Assembly: GCA_944381195.1 (NCBI GenBank)
Contig: CALWKH010000004.1
Coordinates: forward strand, 1 to 32,551
Source of the DNA: an uncultured Clostridia bacterium
Lineage (GTDB): Bacteria > Bacillota > Clostridia > Christensenellales > UBA1242
Length of the DNA: 32,551 nt
Direction of reading: 5' to 3'
The stretch's first letter is position 1. Each line of letters opens with the position of its first letter. A program made the translations under genes and the position numbers. Under the pieces are notes generated by a model. The model made no database searches, was not told the DNA's origin, and worked only from the letters and a program-made list of their open reading frames with translations. Below are positions 15,220-23,561 of the stretch, piece by piece.

Positions 15220-17681
15220 TCAATTTTGAACAGTTGCAACATATTTCAGTGTTGGATACTCGCCACTTGCAAAGTTCCAAATTGTGTCTGAAAGATACAT
15301 ATAGTTTTGGTTTTTATCACCTTGCATTTGGGCGGTGGTTAAGCCATAGCATTGATAACCATTGCCGTAGCCAATTGCTTTTGTTACCACACTGCCAACA
15401 GTTTCTGTGTTGTAATAACACCAAGAAATTGAAACATATCGAGAAGGATTGCTTGTGCCGTTGGAAATATATCCAACCACACCGCCAAAAGCAGTGTTAC
15501 TTCCGCTTGAGCGGATAATTCTCCCAGTGTTAAAACAACTGGATATAACCGCAGGTAAACTGCTTGAACCTGTCACAGTTCCCGCAACTCCGCCAACATA
15601 ACTAATTCCACTTACTGTCCCTGTGTTATATGAACCGCTGATTGTTCCAGAACTTCTTCCAGCAACTCCGCCAACATACCACGATGATCCCCTTACTGCC
15701 CCTGTGTTATATGAACTGCTGATTGTTCCATAATTATTATATCCAGCAACTCCGCCAACATTAATTCTTCCACTTACTGTCCCTGTATTATATGATCCGC
15801 TGATTGTTCCACCATTATTATTCCCAGCAACTCCGCCAACCCAATCCGATCCACTTACTGTCCCTGTGTTGTATGAATTGCTGATTGTTCCAGAATTATT
15901 ATATCCAACAACTCCGCCAACATATTGTGATGAGCCTGTTATTGTTATATCAGTCTTTTCATTATAGCAATTCGTGATATCTGTGTAACTAGCGTATCCC
16001 ACCACAGCGCCAACATAATAACTTTCTCCAGCAATTGAACCATTTACAATGCCAAGGTTTTTGATATATGCTTGATTGTCTGACGAGCCATATACACGAC
16101 CAAAAAGACCAAGATAGTTGTTGGAAGTCAAAGTCTGCTCTGAAGTGTTTATGTAAAGATTTGAAATGGTGTGTCCTCCGCCGTCATAATAGTATGCTCG
16201 TTGGTTATTGTCATCTCTGTCAGCCACATTGTTTATTGGTGTCCAAGGGTGACTCGCAAGGTCAATGTCCACCGTTTGCAAATAGTGTTGCCCATAGCAG
16301 TTGCTTTGGTCAAAGTTTGCGCTTATCCACGCAAGTTTGGCAGCGGTGTCTATGATGTATGGGTTATCTTCGCTGTTCGCTTGTGCGGGGTTCTGCAAGG
16401 TTGGTCGTTCTGTTGAAGTGCCATCCCAAATTCTTTTTGCTGCTTCAACAGCATTTTCTGCGGCAGAGTTTAGATTAAGGTGAAGCGCAGGACGGACGGC
16501 GGGAGAATTGTTTACATTGTTAATATAGTTGCTGGAGCCGGACGCTTGAAGATAAAAAGCATTGCCTGCATGAGCGTAGTAGCCGGAGCGCAGCCAGGAA
16601 TGATTATAAGCGGTTCCACTTGTTGAGCCTACTTCCCCCATTGTTGTGCTTAAGTCATTACCTGTGTTACTTGCTCTTTGTGCCGTTGATGTTTGCCAGA
16701 TTCCTGCTGAATTTCCTGTTGTCCCTGAATAGCCCGTTTCCGTTCTGCTTGGTAGCCATAATGTGTCGTCTGCCCATGCATCATAATATTGCTTGTTGGT
16801 TATGTTTACCGCTCCTCCATTATTTGTATCCCATGAACCACTCCCATTTGGCTCTCCATACGCTTCGTTTGGATAATAATTTTCAGTACCAAATTGTGTG
16901 TTTGCATTCTCAGTCTCTTGATATTTCACTTGACTTGGTGTTACCAAGTATTTTGTTACACTTCCTGCCACATCATCCATGGTGAACATTGCAAACACAC
17001 TGTTTGAATCTTGTTGCGCTGGCTGTGATGTTACTGCACTTGTGCTGGTGGCATATATACCCCCATTATTTAAGGTTACTGCGTGTATATAACTTGCTCC
17101 ATATAAATTACTTGGATAAGTTACTGTAAAGGAGGCATTTTGAAAATTGTATGACCAATCTGAATATAATGCTCCGTCTATGAAGCCATAGTATGCACCT
17201 TCATCTGTTGGTCTCCCTGACCATGCGTCTTGCTTGTTGTTTGAGAGCCACAATGTTACTATATCATTTTTGCTTCTATCTTGCGTTAGGTGAACAACCT
17301 GCCATGTGAGTCCTGCAAAGGTTACTTGCACATCTTGAGTGTTTGTTTTGCTGTTTACTGCTGTTGTTCTTATGTCTGCTGATGTGCGGGTTTGGTTTAT
17401 CTTGGTGCTTGCAACATCGCTTGCTGTGATGTCTTCATTTCCTGTTATGTATTGCAACAGTGAATTTAAAGCACCTCCATTAAAATAGCCCTCTTCGGCG
17501 TTCCAAATTTCATCCACAGAAACAAATGAGGTGGTGTCTGTGTTTTGCGTGGCGTTGATTGACGAGCGCTCATTGTTTAACCAATGAATAGCCCCCCCCC
17601 CGCACACATAAGGGTGAAAACACTGATTAAACAGAACATCAAAACTTTTTTACTCTTTGAAAATGCCTTTTGTTTTTCCAT
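15220..17681 (-). CDS. Surface protein with DUF6273-like and GLUG repeats, frameshifted at a G10 tract
   Basis: The natural start is ATG 17681 (AGGAG upstream, same leader as the left copy), giving MEKQKAFSKSKK, a hydrophobic anchor and MCAGGG. The frame then meets a pure G10 tract (17592-17601), shifts and stops within a few codons. With one more G the frame would join the 795-codon downstream frame, which otherwise has only a GTG at 17607 without a Shine-Dalgarno. Downstream product: a DUF6273-like domain (about residues 95-385 of that frame; LWLPSRTE, VRPALHLNL), a linker, and seven GLUG-type repeats (VGGVAGY...GTISxSYNTGTVSG; DNA about 15500-16030). No C-terminal anchor motif is visible. 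Probably a cell-surface adhesin-like protein, off in this sequence unless slippage restores it. Confidence 0.82.
15500..16030 (-). repeat. GLUG-coding imperfect tandem repeats
   Basis: About seven units with a period near 72-85 bp. Each contains the plus-strand landmark AACTCCGCCAAC or a close variant, e.g. near 15590, 15664, 15747, 15829 and 15907. Each codes for VGGV(A/V)G...GTIS-SYNTG, the GLUG pattern known from surface adhesins and proteases. Confidence 0.85.
17592..17601 (-). repeat. Homopolymeric G10 tract, candidate phase-variation switch
   Basis: Ten uninterrupted C on the plus strand, i.e. G10 in the coding sense, at codons 27-30 of the surface protein. The left paralogue has GGGGGAGGG (568-560) at the same place. 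Eleven G would restore the frame. A sequencing or assembly miscount is the main alternative. Confidence 0.85.
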
Positions 17682-17715
17682 TCTTGTTTTCTCCTATCTT
17701 TTTTATTTCTCTATT

Positions 17716-17744
17716 AGTATACCTATTTTTCTTGTTTTTAGCAA
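17716..17744 (-). promoter_or_regulatory. Promoter of the right surface-protein gene
   Basis: Minus strand TTGCTA (17744-17739), 17 bp, TATACT (17721-17716), nearly base-for-base the same as 693-721. The gene therefore looks transcriptionally alive despite the frameshift. Confidence 0.78.
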
Positions 17745-18082
17745 TCAAATTTATGGGTTTTAAAAAAAATTCTGTTTTATGCTCTTATTCTAAAAACAAA
17801 ACGCCAATGATTTCACATGATTTCAAAAAACCTTGTTTTATGTTTTCATTTTAACATAACTTAAAAGCAAATTGCAAATGATTTCAAGGTTTTTCGCTTC
17901 CAACTTCAAAGGTTTTTCGCTTCCAACTTTTTATATTTTCATTATACTATATATAAAAAACAAAATGCAAATGATTTTTATGAGTTTATTGATATTTTAT
18001 ATCGTTACCACAGAAAATTTTTATGTTTTAGCAAAAACATTCACTGAATCTTTAAAACTTTTTTCCAACTTCCCTTTTTTAC

Positions 18083-18111
18083 TTGCACTTTGTTTTTTTA
18101 TGCTATATAAT
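18083..18111 (+). promoter_or_regulatory. Promoter of the helicase gene
   Basis: TTGCAC (18083-18088), 17 bp, TATAAT (18106-18111), followed by AAGGGG at 18127 and ATG 18139. It fixes the start codon and leaves a leader of about 20 nt. Confidence 0.82.
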
Positions 18112-18138
18112 AATTTTATAACACAAAAGGGGCAAAAA

Positions 18139-21100
18139 ATGAAGGGTATATACACATATTACAAAGAGCGCTTAATTGAAATCAGCGGAAAAAATCGAAG
18201 CCTTTACACCAGAAAGTCCAGCAAGAAATATTCCTATGACATCGGCAAACTGCTTGACGGTGATTTTGATGCCGTGAACGAATTTCTTGATTTTTTATGG
18301 AATGAAAAAACATATTCCTATCCACTGATTGCAAAAAGCGCAAAAGACCGCCTGTTTAAAAACTTAGGTGTGGAAAGTTCGCTTGCAAAAAGTTATGCAA
18401 ATCTCACCACGCTTTCTGGAAAAGAAAAAAGCGAAGCAAGTTTCAAACTTGAAAGGCAAAAGCGTGAAGAGACCAAAAAAGCAATCAATTCACAGATTAC
18501 ACTTCTTAAAAACTTAAAGCGTGAAATTGAAGAGTTTTCAAAGGAAACAGGAAGATATGAACTCTATGTGGGCTATCCATATGTTCAAGGTGCAATAGAC
18601 AAAGATGTGCTTGTGAAAGCGCCACTTTTCTTGTTCCCAGTAAGCATTGAAATCATTGACGAAAACACCATTCATCTTGAAGCAAAAAAAGACGAAAATG
18701 TTCAACTTAACAAAGTTTTTCTTCTTGCCTATTCTCGTTCAAGACGCATAAGCCTTGAAGAAATGGAAATGGAATTTCGTGGCAAACTTTCTTCAAGTTT
18801 TAAAAACATTCAAGACGCAGTTAACTATCTAAGAAAGTTTAATGTTAAGTTGGACTATTCCGCACGCAAGGGAATTTTCTCTTTTGAAAAATCAAAAGAA
18901 AGTTTTGCTGGCGACCGTCTTGAAATCAAACACTATGCAATTCTCGGACGTTTTCCTCTTGCAAACTCAATCTATAACGACTATTCACTTCTGGAAAAGC
19001 GCTGGCTCACAAACGAAGCAATTGATGAACTGATTTATGCAAAAACTCCAAAGAAAATCAAAAAACCAGACACACATCTTTACACCATCAGCAATCTTGA
19101 CTTTGCCCAGCAAAACGCAATTTCCACCCTGAACGAAAAAGGCAACATTGTTATCTATGGACCTCCTGGAACGGGAAAATCTCAAACCATTGTTAACATC
19201 ATCACCGATGCAATTTGCAAAAACAAGCGTGTTTTGGTTGTTTCGCAAAAGAAAGCGGCGCTTGATGTTGTTTTCAACCGCCTTGGAACATTAAGTTCCA
19301 AAGCAATGTATATCATTGACCCAGAAAAGAACAAAACGGGCTTTTATGAGCGTGCAAAAGTTGCTCATGAGCAGGTTATGGCTGGCTCACTTTCACACTA
19401 CAACAAAAACTATGACGAACTGCAAGATGCAATCAACAAGGAAGAGGAAGAACTTGAAATCATCAGCGACACCCTTTTTACTCCTCGCCCATTTGGGCTT
19501 ACCTTGCAACAGATGTATAACAATTCATACATTTTGGGCAAGACAAGTTATGACTATACAATATATCAAAACATGCTCAAAACCCCCGAACTGCTTGACC
19601 TTAGATATAACGAACTTTCAGAAAACTTAAAACTTATCAAAGACAAGAAAAAGGCAGAAGTATATTATCAATTTTTGGAAGAGAAAAAACTCAATCCATT
19701 TGTTGACGAATTAAAACCAAACATTGAATTTCACACTCTAACACAAACAAAATCAACACTGCAAAAACTGCTTGCAAAAAGGCTGACACCGTTTGATTTT
19801 GCCAGATATCCAAACGCAAGGCAATTTGTTTCATATTATGTAGACAAAAAACTGGACATAAACAAAATCAGTCCGCTTGTTAAATTTGTGGCAAAAGACT
19901 CCAACCCAAAAACCGCAAACGCTCTTAAAGTGAGTTATTACCTGTTTCCACTTTATCCATTCATGAAGGCAAAAATGAACCAAAAAGAAAAAGAAACCCT
20001 TGCCGAATTCCAAAAAATTCTTCATGCAATTGAGGAATATACAAACGACTTTAAGTTCTTGCAAGATGTTTTAACAGACAATGGCTACACCATGCTGGTT
20101 GGAAATCTTCTAAACGGAAACTGGCTCTATCTAAAACTTCTTAACAACGCCCTTGACAGTTATGTGCAGAATCGAGACATCAACATCATGCTTCACGAAC
20201 TTAACGACATTGAAAAAATCATTCTCAATTTTGCGTATAACAGCACAACAACAAAGGCGCACTATCTAGAAACCTTGCAAAAACTTTTGAAGATTCGCAT
20301 CTATCACGAAGTTACCATGCTGGAAGACGAAAACAAAGAATCTCTTGCAAGAATTATTGACTATGACAACGCAAAAAACCGCATTATCTCACTCACAAAC
20401 GAGCGAAACAACATCTCTCGCCTTATGTGTGATGAGACCTTTCAAGAGGAATATCGCCAGCATTTTAACAGCGACCAAAACAACAAGAACTTTCTCTATC
20501 AACTCACAAAACAGCAAAACCAGTGGCCAATCAGAAAATTCATGGAAACCTTTGGCGACTATATGTTCAAACTGTTCCCTTGCTGGCTGTTAAGCCCTGA
20601 AAGTGCTTGCACCATTTTGCCACTTGTTAAAAACCTTTTTGACATCGTGCTTTTTGACGAAGCATCACAGGTGTTCATTGAAAACACCTTGCCAGTTATC
20701 TATCGAGGCAAAAACATTGTGGTTGCAGGAGACTCAAAACAACTTCGCCCAACCGCAACCTTTATGAAAAGATATTTGGGTAATGACCAAGACGATGAAA
20801 TTGACCTCAGCACACAGGCTGCGCTTGAAGTGGAAAGTTTATTAGACCTTGCAATGAGCAGATACACCAGCGTGCATCTAACCTATCACTATCGAAGCAG
20901 AAGCGAAGAACTCATCAACTTTTCAAACAATGCGTTCTATGACGGAAGGCTTGAAATTGCTCCAAACATCACAAAGACATCTAAACCAATCACCAGAATC
21001 AAAGTTAACGGAAGTTGGATAAACCGCAAGAATCTTGCAGAAGCAAAAGCGGTGGTGGAACTTCTTAAAAAACTGTTTAACAACAGAAAGCACAAGGAAT

Positions 21101-22275
21101 CAATTGGAATTATAACCTTTAACCTTGAACAAGAAAACGCCATTGAAGATGCAATTGACCAAGAATGCAACAAAAATCCGCGTTTTAGAGACCAATTCTT
21201 AAAAGAGCAAAATCGCAAAGAAAATGGCGAAGACATCAGCATTTTTGTTAAGAACCTTGAAAATGTCCAGGGTGATGAGCGAGACATAATCATCTTTTCA
21301 ATCGGTTATGCGCGCAATGAATATGGCAAAGTTGTTGCACATTTTGGACCACTTTCAACCGAAGGCGGAGAAAACAGACTTAATGTTGCAATCACTCGTG
21401 CAAAATCACAAATTTATGTTGTAACCAGCATTGAGCCAGAAGAACTGAATGTTGAAACCACCAAGAATGCTGGACCAAAAATTTTCAAAAACTATTTGCG
21501 CTATGTTCGTGCTGTTTCAAATGGCAATCAAACCGAAAAGAAAATCATTCTTGAAGGCGCACTTAATAACATTGAAAGACCTCAAGATAACAAAATTATC
21601 AATGACCTTGAAAAGAAAATCAAGGCAGAACTTGAAGGGCTTGGATATCGTGTTGACACCAATCTTGGAAATGCAGACTATAAAATTTCACTGGGAATCT
21701 ATGACAAAGAACTTGAAAGATATCTTGTTGGTGTTGAATGTGACTACACCGCCTATGAGTCCTCGGACTCAATCATGGAGCGTGATGTGTTCCGCCCAAC
21801 CTTCCTCAAAACACGTGGCTGGGACATCATAAGAATCTACAGCCGTGATTGGTGGCTTTCAAAATCAAAAGTGCTTGCTCAAATCATAAAAATTGCCGAC
21901 CGCAACAAGCAGAAATATTTGCAGGAAGGCGGAGGCTTTAAAAAAAGCACCAAAAAACAAGATGTAGCAAGTTTAACAAAAACTTTAAAAACATCAAAAA
22001 TTAAAGATGAAAAGCAAAAAGCAGTGAAAAATGCCACAAAAACAGACAAAGAAAAAAATCAGCCAAAACAAAAAACAAATCAAAAGCAAATAGCCACATC
22101 AGCAACCAACAAAACATCAGCAGAAAAGAAATCAACGCCAAAAGCGACTCAAAAAACAGCATCAAAGAAAAATGATGTGAGCAAAAAAGTTGCAACAAAA
22201 AGCATTAATTCCAAACAAAAGCAAACATCAAATAAAAATGCTGGCAAGACAACAGCAAAAGCAAGCAAAAAATAA
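18139..22275 (+). CDS. Large SF1 helicase (DUF4011-type) with C-terminal nuclease-like domain
   Basis: 1378 aa. The N terminus RLIEISGKNRSL fits DUF4011. SF1 (UPF1-like AAA_11/AAA_12) motifs follow in order: Walker A GPPGTGKS 341-348, Walker B DIVLFDEASQ 835-844, GDSKQLRPT, TYHYRSRSEEL, VQGDERDIIIFS and NVAITRAKS with arginine finger Arg1087. About 470 residues of mostly helical sequence separate Walker A and B. A C-terminal PD-(D/E)XK-like domain (MTES_1575/Vsr-like) shows LVGVECD (Glu1200, Asp1202) and RGWDIIRIYSRDWW, but the expected Asp of the RIDLAV motif is Ser1184 (YKISLGI). Residues about 1265-1378 form a Lys/Ala/Thr/Gln-rich, histone-H1-like tail. Start ATG 18139 is chosen by promoter and AAGGGG. 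Proteins of this layout occur in defence islands; a role in foreign-DNA control or repair is inferred. It appears monocistronic. Confidence 0.85.
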   Translation: MKGIYTYYKERLIEISGKNRSLYTRKSSKKYSYDIGKLLDGDFDAVNEFLDFLWNEKTYSYPLIAKSAKDRLFKNLGVESSLAKSYANLTTLSGKEKSEASFKLERQKREETKKAINSQITLLKNLKREIEEFSKETGRYELYVGYPYVQGAIDKDVLVKAPLFLFPVSIEIIDENTIHLEAKKDENVQLNKVFLLAYSRSRRISLEEMEMEFRGKLSSSFKNIQDAVNYLRKFNVKLDYSARKGIFSFEKSKESFAGDRLEIKHYAILGRFPLANSIYNDYSLLEKRWLTNEAIDELIYAKTPKKIKKPDTHLYTISNLDFAQQNAISTLNEKGNIVIYGPPGTGKSQTIVNIITDAICKNKRVLVVSQKKAALDVVFNRLGTLSSKAMYIIDPEKNKTGFYERAKVAHEQVMAGSLSHYNKNYDELQDAINKEEEELEIISDTLFTPRPFGLTLQQMYNNSYILGKTSYDYTIYQNMLKTPELLDLRYNELSENLKLIKDKKKAEVYYQFLEEKKLNPFVDELKPNIEFHTLTQTKSTLQKLLAKRLTPFDFARYPNARQFVSYYVDKKLDINKISPLVKFVAKDSNPKTANALKVSYYLFPLYPFMKAKMNQKEKETLAEFQKILHAIEEYTNDFKFLQDVLTDNGYTMLVGNLLNGNWLYLKLLNNALDSYVQNRDINIMLHELNDIEKIILNFAYNSTTTKAHYLETLQKLLKIRIYHEVTMLEDENKESLARIIDYDNAKNRIISLTNERNNISRLMCDETFQEEYRQHFNSDQNNKNFLYQLTKQQNQWPIRKFMETFGDYMFKLFPCWLLSPESACTILPLVKNLFDIVLFDEASQVFIENTLPVIYRGKNIVVAGDSKQLRPTATFMKRYLGNDQDDEIDLSTQAALEVESLLDLAMSRYTSVHLTYHYRSRSEELINFSNNAFYDGRLEIAPNITKTSKPITRIKVNGSWINRKNLAEAKAVVELLKKLFNNRKHKESIGIITFNLEQENAIEDAIDQECNKNPRFRDQFLKEQNRKENGEDISIFVKNLENVQGDERDIIIFSIGYARNEYGKVVAHFGPLSTEGGENRLNVAITRAKSQIYVVTSIEPEELNVETTKNAGPKIFKNYLRYVRAVSNGNQTEKKIILEGALNNIERPQDNKIINDLEKKIKAELEGLGYRVDTNLGNADYKISLGIYDKELERYLVGVECDYTAYESSDSIMERDVFRPTFLKTRGWDIIRIYSRDWWLSKSKVLAQIIKIADRNKQKYLQEGGGFKKSTKKQDVASLTKTLKTSKIKDEKQKAVKNATKTDKEKNQPKQKTNQKQIATSATNKTSAEKKSTPKATQKTASKKNDVSKKVATKSINSKQKQTSNKNAGKTTAKASKK

Positions 22276-22340
22276 AATTTAAAAAATTTTACTTAAAAAA
22301 ATAAAATATTTAATGAAATATTATAAATTTTAATTAAACA

Positions 22341-22370
22341 AAAAAGGAACTTTGTTGAAGTTCCTTTTTC
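22341..22370 (+). terminator. Terminator of the helicase gene
   Basis: Perfect 12-bp stem AAAAAGGAACTT / AAGTTCCTTTTT with loop TGTTG, 65 bp after the stop. Confidence 0.88.
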
Positions 22371-22410
22371 TTTTAAAGAAATTGCAATTATATTTATATT
22401 AAAAGTGTTT

Positions 22411-22522
22411 TTTGTGGGCTCCGCCTTTCGCACGGCAAGGAACCTTCCTTGACCTAACCGTTGCTCCTAAAAAGTTAAGAGAATAAAAAATAATAAAGTT
22501 CCTTGACCTATATTGGCTCCAA
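22411..22522. repeat. Dispersed intergenic repeat, copy 1
   Basis: The first part (GTGGGCTCCGCCTTTCGCAC, then hairpin CAAGGAA-CC-TTCCTTG at 22436-22451) is shared with copy 2. The second part (TTGCTCCTAAAAAGTTAAGA, then A-rich, then CTTGACCTAT) is shared with copy 3. Confidence 0.8.
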
Positions 22523-22610
22523 ACAAATAAAGAAAGTGAGAAATAAAAAATAAAAGAAAAAACAATAAGAAACATATTAAAATTTTTCATCAAAACAAAA
22601 GCCTTTTTTT

Positions 22611-22672
22611 CTGTGGGCTCTGCCTTTCGCACGACAAGGAGTGAAACTCCTTGACCTATCCGAACGCCAAAT
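22611..22672. repeat. Dispersed intergenic repeat, copy 2 (short form)
   Basis: CTGTGGGCTCTGCCTTTCGC matches copy 1 closely. The hairpin here is CAAGGAG-TGAAA-CTCCTTG (22635-22653), with compensating changes relative to copy 1. Its end CCGAACGCCAAA recurs inverted at 23474-23485. Confidence 0.8.
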
Positions 22673-22823
22673 ATGCTAAGTAAGCAAAAGATACATAAAA
22701 TAACAAGAAAACTAGCAACAAAATTCTAAAAAATAGATATTAACAAAGAAGTTTTGTCTTGAATGTTTTTGATAATCAAAATTTTTCCAAGTTTCACAAA
22801 TTTTGATGCTTATGTTTTTAAAA

Positions 22824-23027
22824 CTATCTTTTCTTTTGAAATTTGCCGTTTTTCTTATAAAGCACAAAGTTGATGTCTTGATTTTCGCTCAAAGTCTTAA
22901 CCCTTTTCATTGCCTCATCTTTTGTGTTAAGGCTGTCTATCACACGCTTTGCACCATCTTTTTTAATCAGCCACTTTCTTGTCTCGGCGTCATACACCAC
23001 ACGATATAAACCTTTCTTTTGTTCCAT
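22824..23027 (-). CDS. DUF2188 domain protein, 67 aa
   Basis: Small basic protein. YRVVYDAETRKWLIKKDGAKRVIDSLNTKDEAMKRVKTLSE fits DUF2188: Y-V, then W-x-x-K, GA-R, then T-K-x-E-A, and a C-terminal strand with dG(K/R). The family is small, soluble and of unknown function. ATG 23027 is preceded by AGGGGTG at ideal spacing and by a clear promoter. It lies alone between dispersed repeats. No membrane segment. Confidence 0.75.
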   Translation of the reverse strand: MEQKKGLYRVVYDAETRKWLIKKDGAKRVIDSLNTKDEAMKRVKTLSENQDINFVLYKKNGKFQKKR

Positions 23028-23045
23028 TTTTTCACCCCTGATTTA

Positions 23046-23074
23046 ATTCTATCACAAAAATGCTTTTCACTCAA
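23046..23074 (-). promoter_or_regulatory. Promoter of the DUF2188 gene
   Basis: Minus strand TTGAGT (23074-23069), 17 bp, TAGAAT (23051-23046). Confidence 0.75.
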
Positions 23075-23146
23075 TATGTAATGTTAAAATTTTGCAAAAA
23101 AAGAATTTTATTTTTTCCTATTATATATAAATAAAAAGCGTTTTTT

Positions 23147-23260
23147 CTGTGAGATATACCCACTCCCGCAAGGAGCGAAGTTCATTGACTCAACCATTGC
23201 TCCTCAAAAGTTAAGAGAGTAAAAAATAATAACATTTCTTGAACTATCTTGGCGCAAGAT
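23147..23260. repeat. Dispersed intergenic repeat, copy 3 (diverged)
   Basis: Shares with copy 1 TTGCTCCT, AAAAGTTAAGAGA, TAAAAAATAATAA and CTTGANCTAT in the same order and spacing. The 5' hairpin is degraded (CAAGGAGCGAAGTTCATTG). Confidence 0.75.
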
Positions 23261-23316
23261 ATCTTAAAATGAAAGAAATTAAATACATATTATTCTACTA
23301 ATTTTAAAAAGAAAAT

Positions 23317-23395
23317 AAAAAAAGAAAGTGCCTACAAGCATCATGCTTCATTTCGTAGGGGGCTACAAGGTCTAAAACCGAGCCAATCACTTTCT
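23317..23395 (-). ncRNA. Predicted stand-alone small RNA, about 79 nt, three-way junction
   Basis: It starts about 7 nt after a strong minus-strand promoter (23402-23430). The closing stem AGAAAGTG (23395-23388) pairs with CACTTTCT (23330-23323). Inside are arm 2, GGCT...AGCC with inner GGT/ACC, and arm 3, CCTAC...GTAGG with an inner AAGCA-TGA-TGCTT hairpin. The closing stem runs straight into seven U, so it also works as the terminator. No ORF. It does not match SRP, 6S, tmRNA, RNase P or a riboswitch class that I can recognise. The next minus gene (DUF2188) has its own promoter, so this is unlikely to be merely its leader. Confidence 0.72.
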
Positions 23396-23401
23396 GACAT
23401 T

Positions 23402-23430
23402 ATTATACTAAAAGATTTTTAAAAAGTCAA
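23402..23430 (-). promoter_or_regulatory. Promoter of the small RNA at 23317-23395
   Basis: Minus strand TTGACT (23430-23425), 17 bp, TATAAT (23407-23402): 5/6 and 6/6 to consensus. Confidence 0.85.
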
Positions 23431-23512
23431 CCCTTTATAGTTAAAAATTAAAAAAGTGTCGATGTCGGAACTGTTTGGCGTTCGGCGTTTTCAAAATTAT
23501 AATTTAATTTGT

Positions 23513-23541
23513 TTGCTAAACAAAAAAATTTTTGTTATAAT
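23513..23541 (+). promoter_or_regulatory. Promoter of the epimerase gene
   Basis: TTGCTA (23513-23518), 17 bp, TATAAT (23536-23541), 20 bp before ATG 23562. Confidence 0.8.
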
Positions 23542-23561
23542 AAAAAAAGAGGTGAACAAAT

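Larger units (their letters stand above)
17682..18138. other. Divergent intergenic region with a short tandem repeat
   Basis: It holds both promoters (17716-17744 minus, 18083-18111 plus). A 23-bp tandem duplication lies near 17888-17930, with GGTTTTTCGCTTCCAACTT present twice. Three copies of AATGATTT also occur (near 17805, 17877 and 17969). An open frame continues upstream of the helicase to 17872, but I do not accept it as coding (see rejected list). Confidence 0.6.
22276..22823. other. Geneless region carrying terminator and repeats
   Basis: Contains the helicase terminator, repeat copies 1 and 2, and a 10-bp inverted repeat ATCAAAATTT/AAATTTTGAT (22775-22807). The last may act as a weak terminator for the DUF2188 gene that ends at 22824. 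No gene is seen. Confidence 0.6.
23028..23561. other. Geneless regulatory and repeat region
   Basis: Holds three promoters (DUF2188, small RNA, epimerase), repeat copy 3 and the small RNA. At 23457-23491 is a short GC-richer patch that contains TTTGGCGTTCGG, the inverse of the end of repeat copy 2. Confidence 0.7.

Noticed and set aside
17605..17607. GTG 17607 as the true start of the right surface protein
   Set aside because: No Shine-Dalgarno, it would drop the membrane anchor, and the paralogue plus the AGGAG leader show that translation begins at the position matching 17681.
17872..18138. N-terminal 89-codon extension of the helicase frame with hydrophobic stretches
   Set aside because: A promoter (18083-18111) and AAGGGG lie inside it, directly before ATG 18139, where the DUF4011-like start begins. 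The extension contains a 23-bp tandem duplication and low-complexity AT-coded residues.
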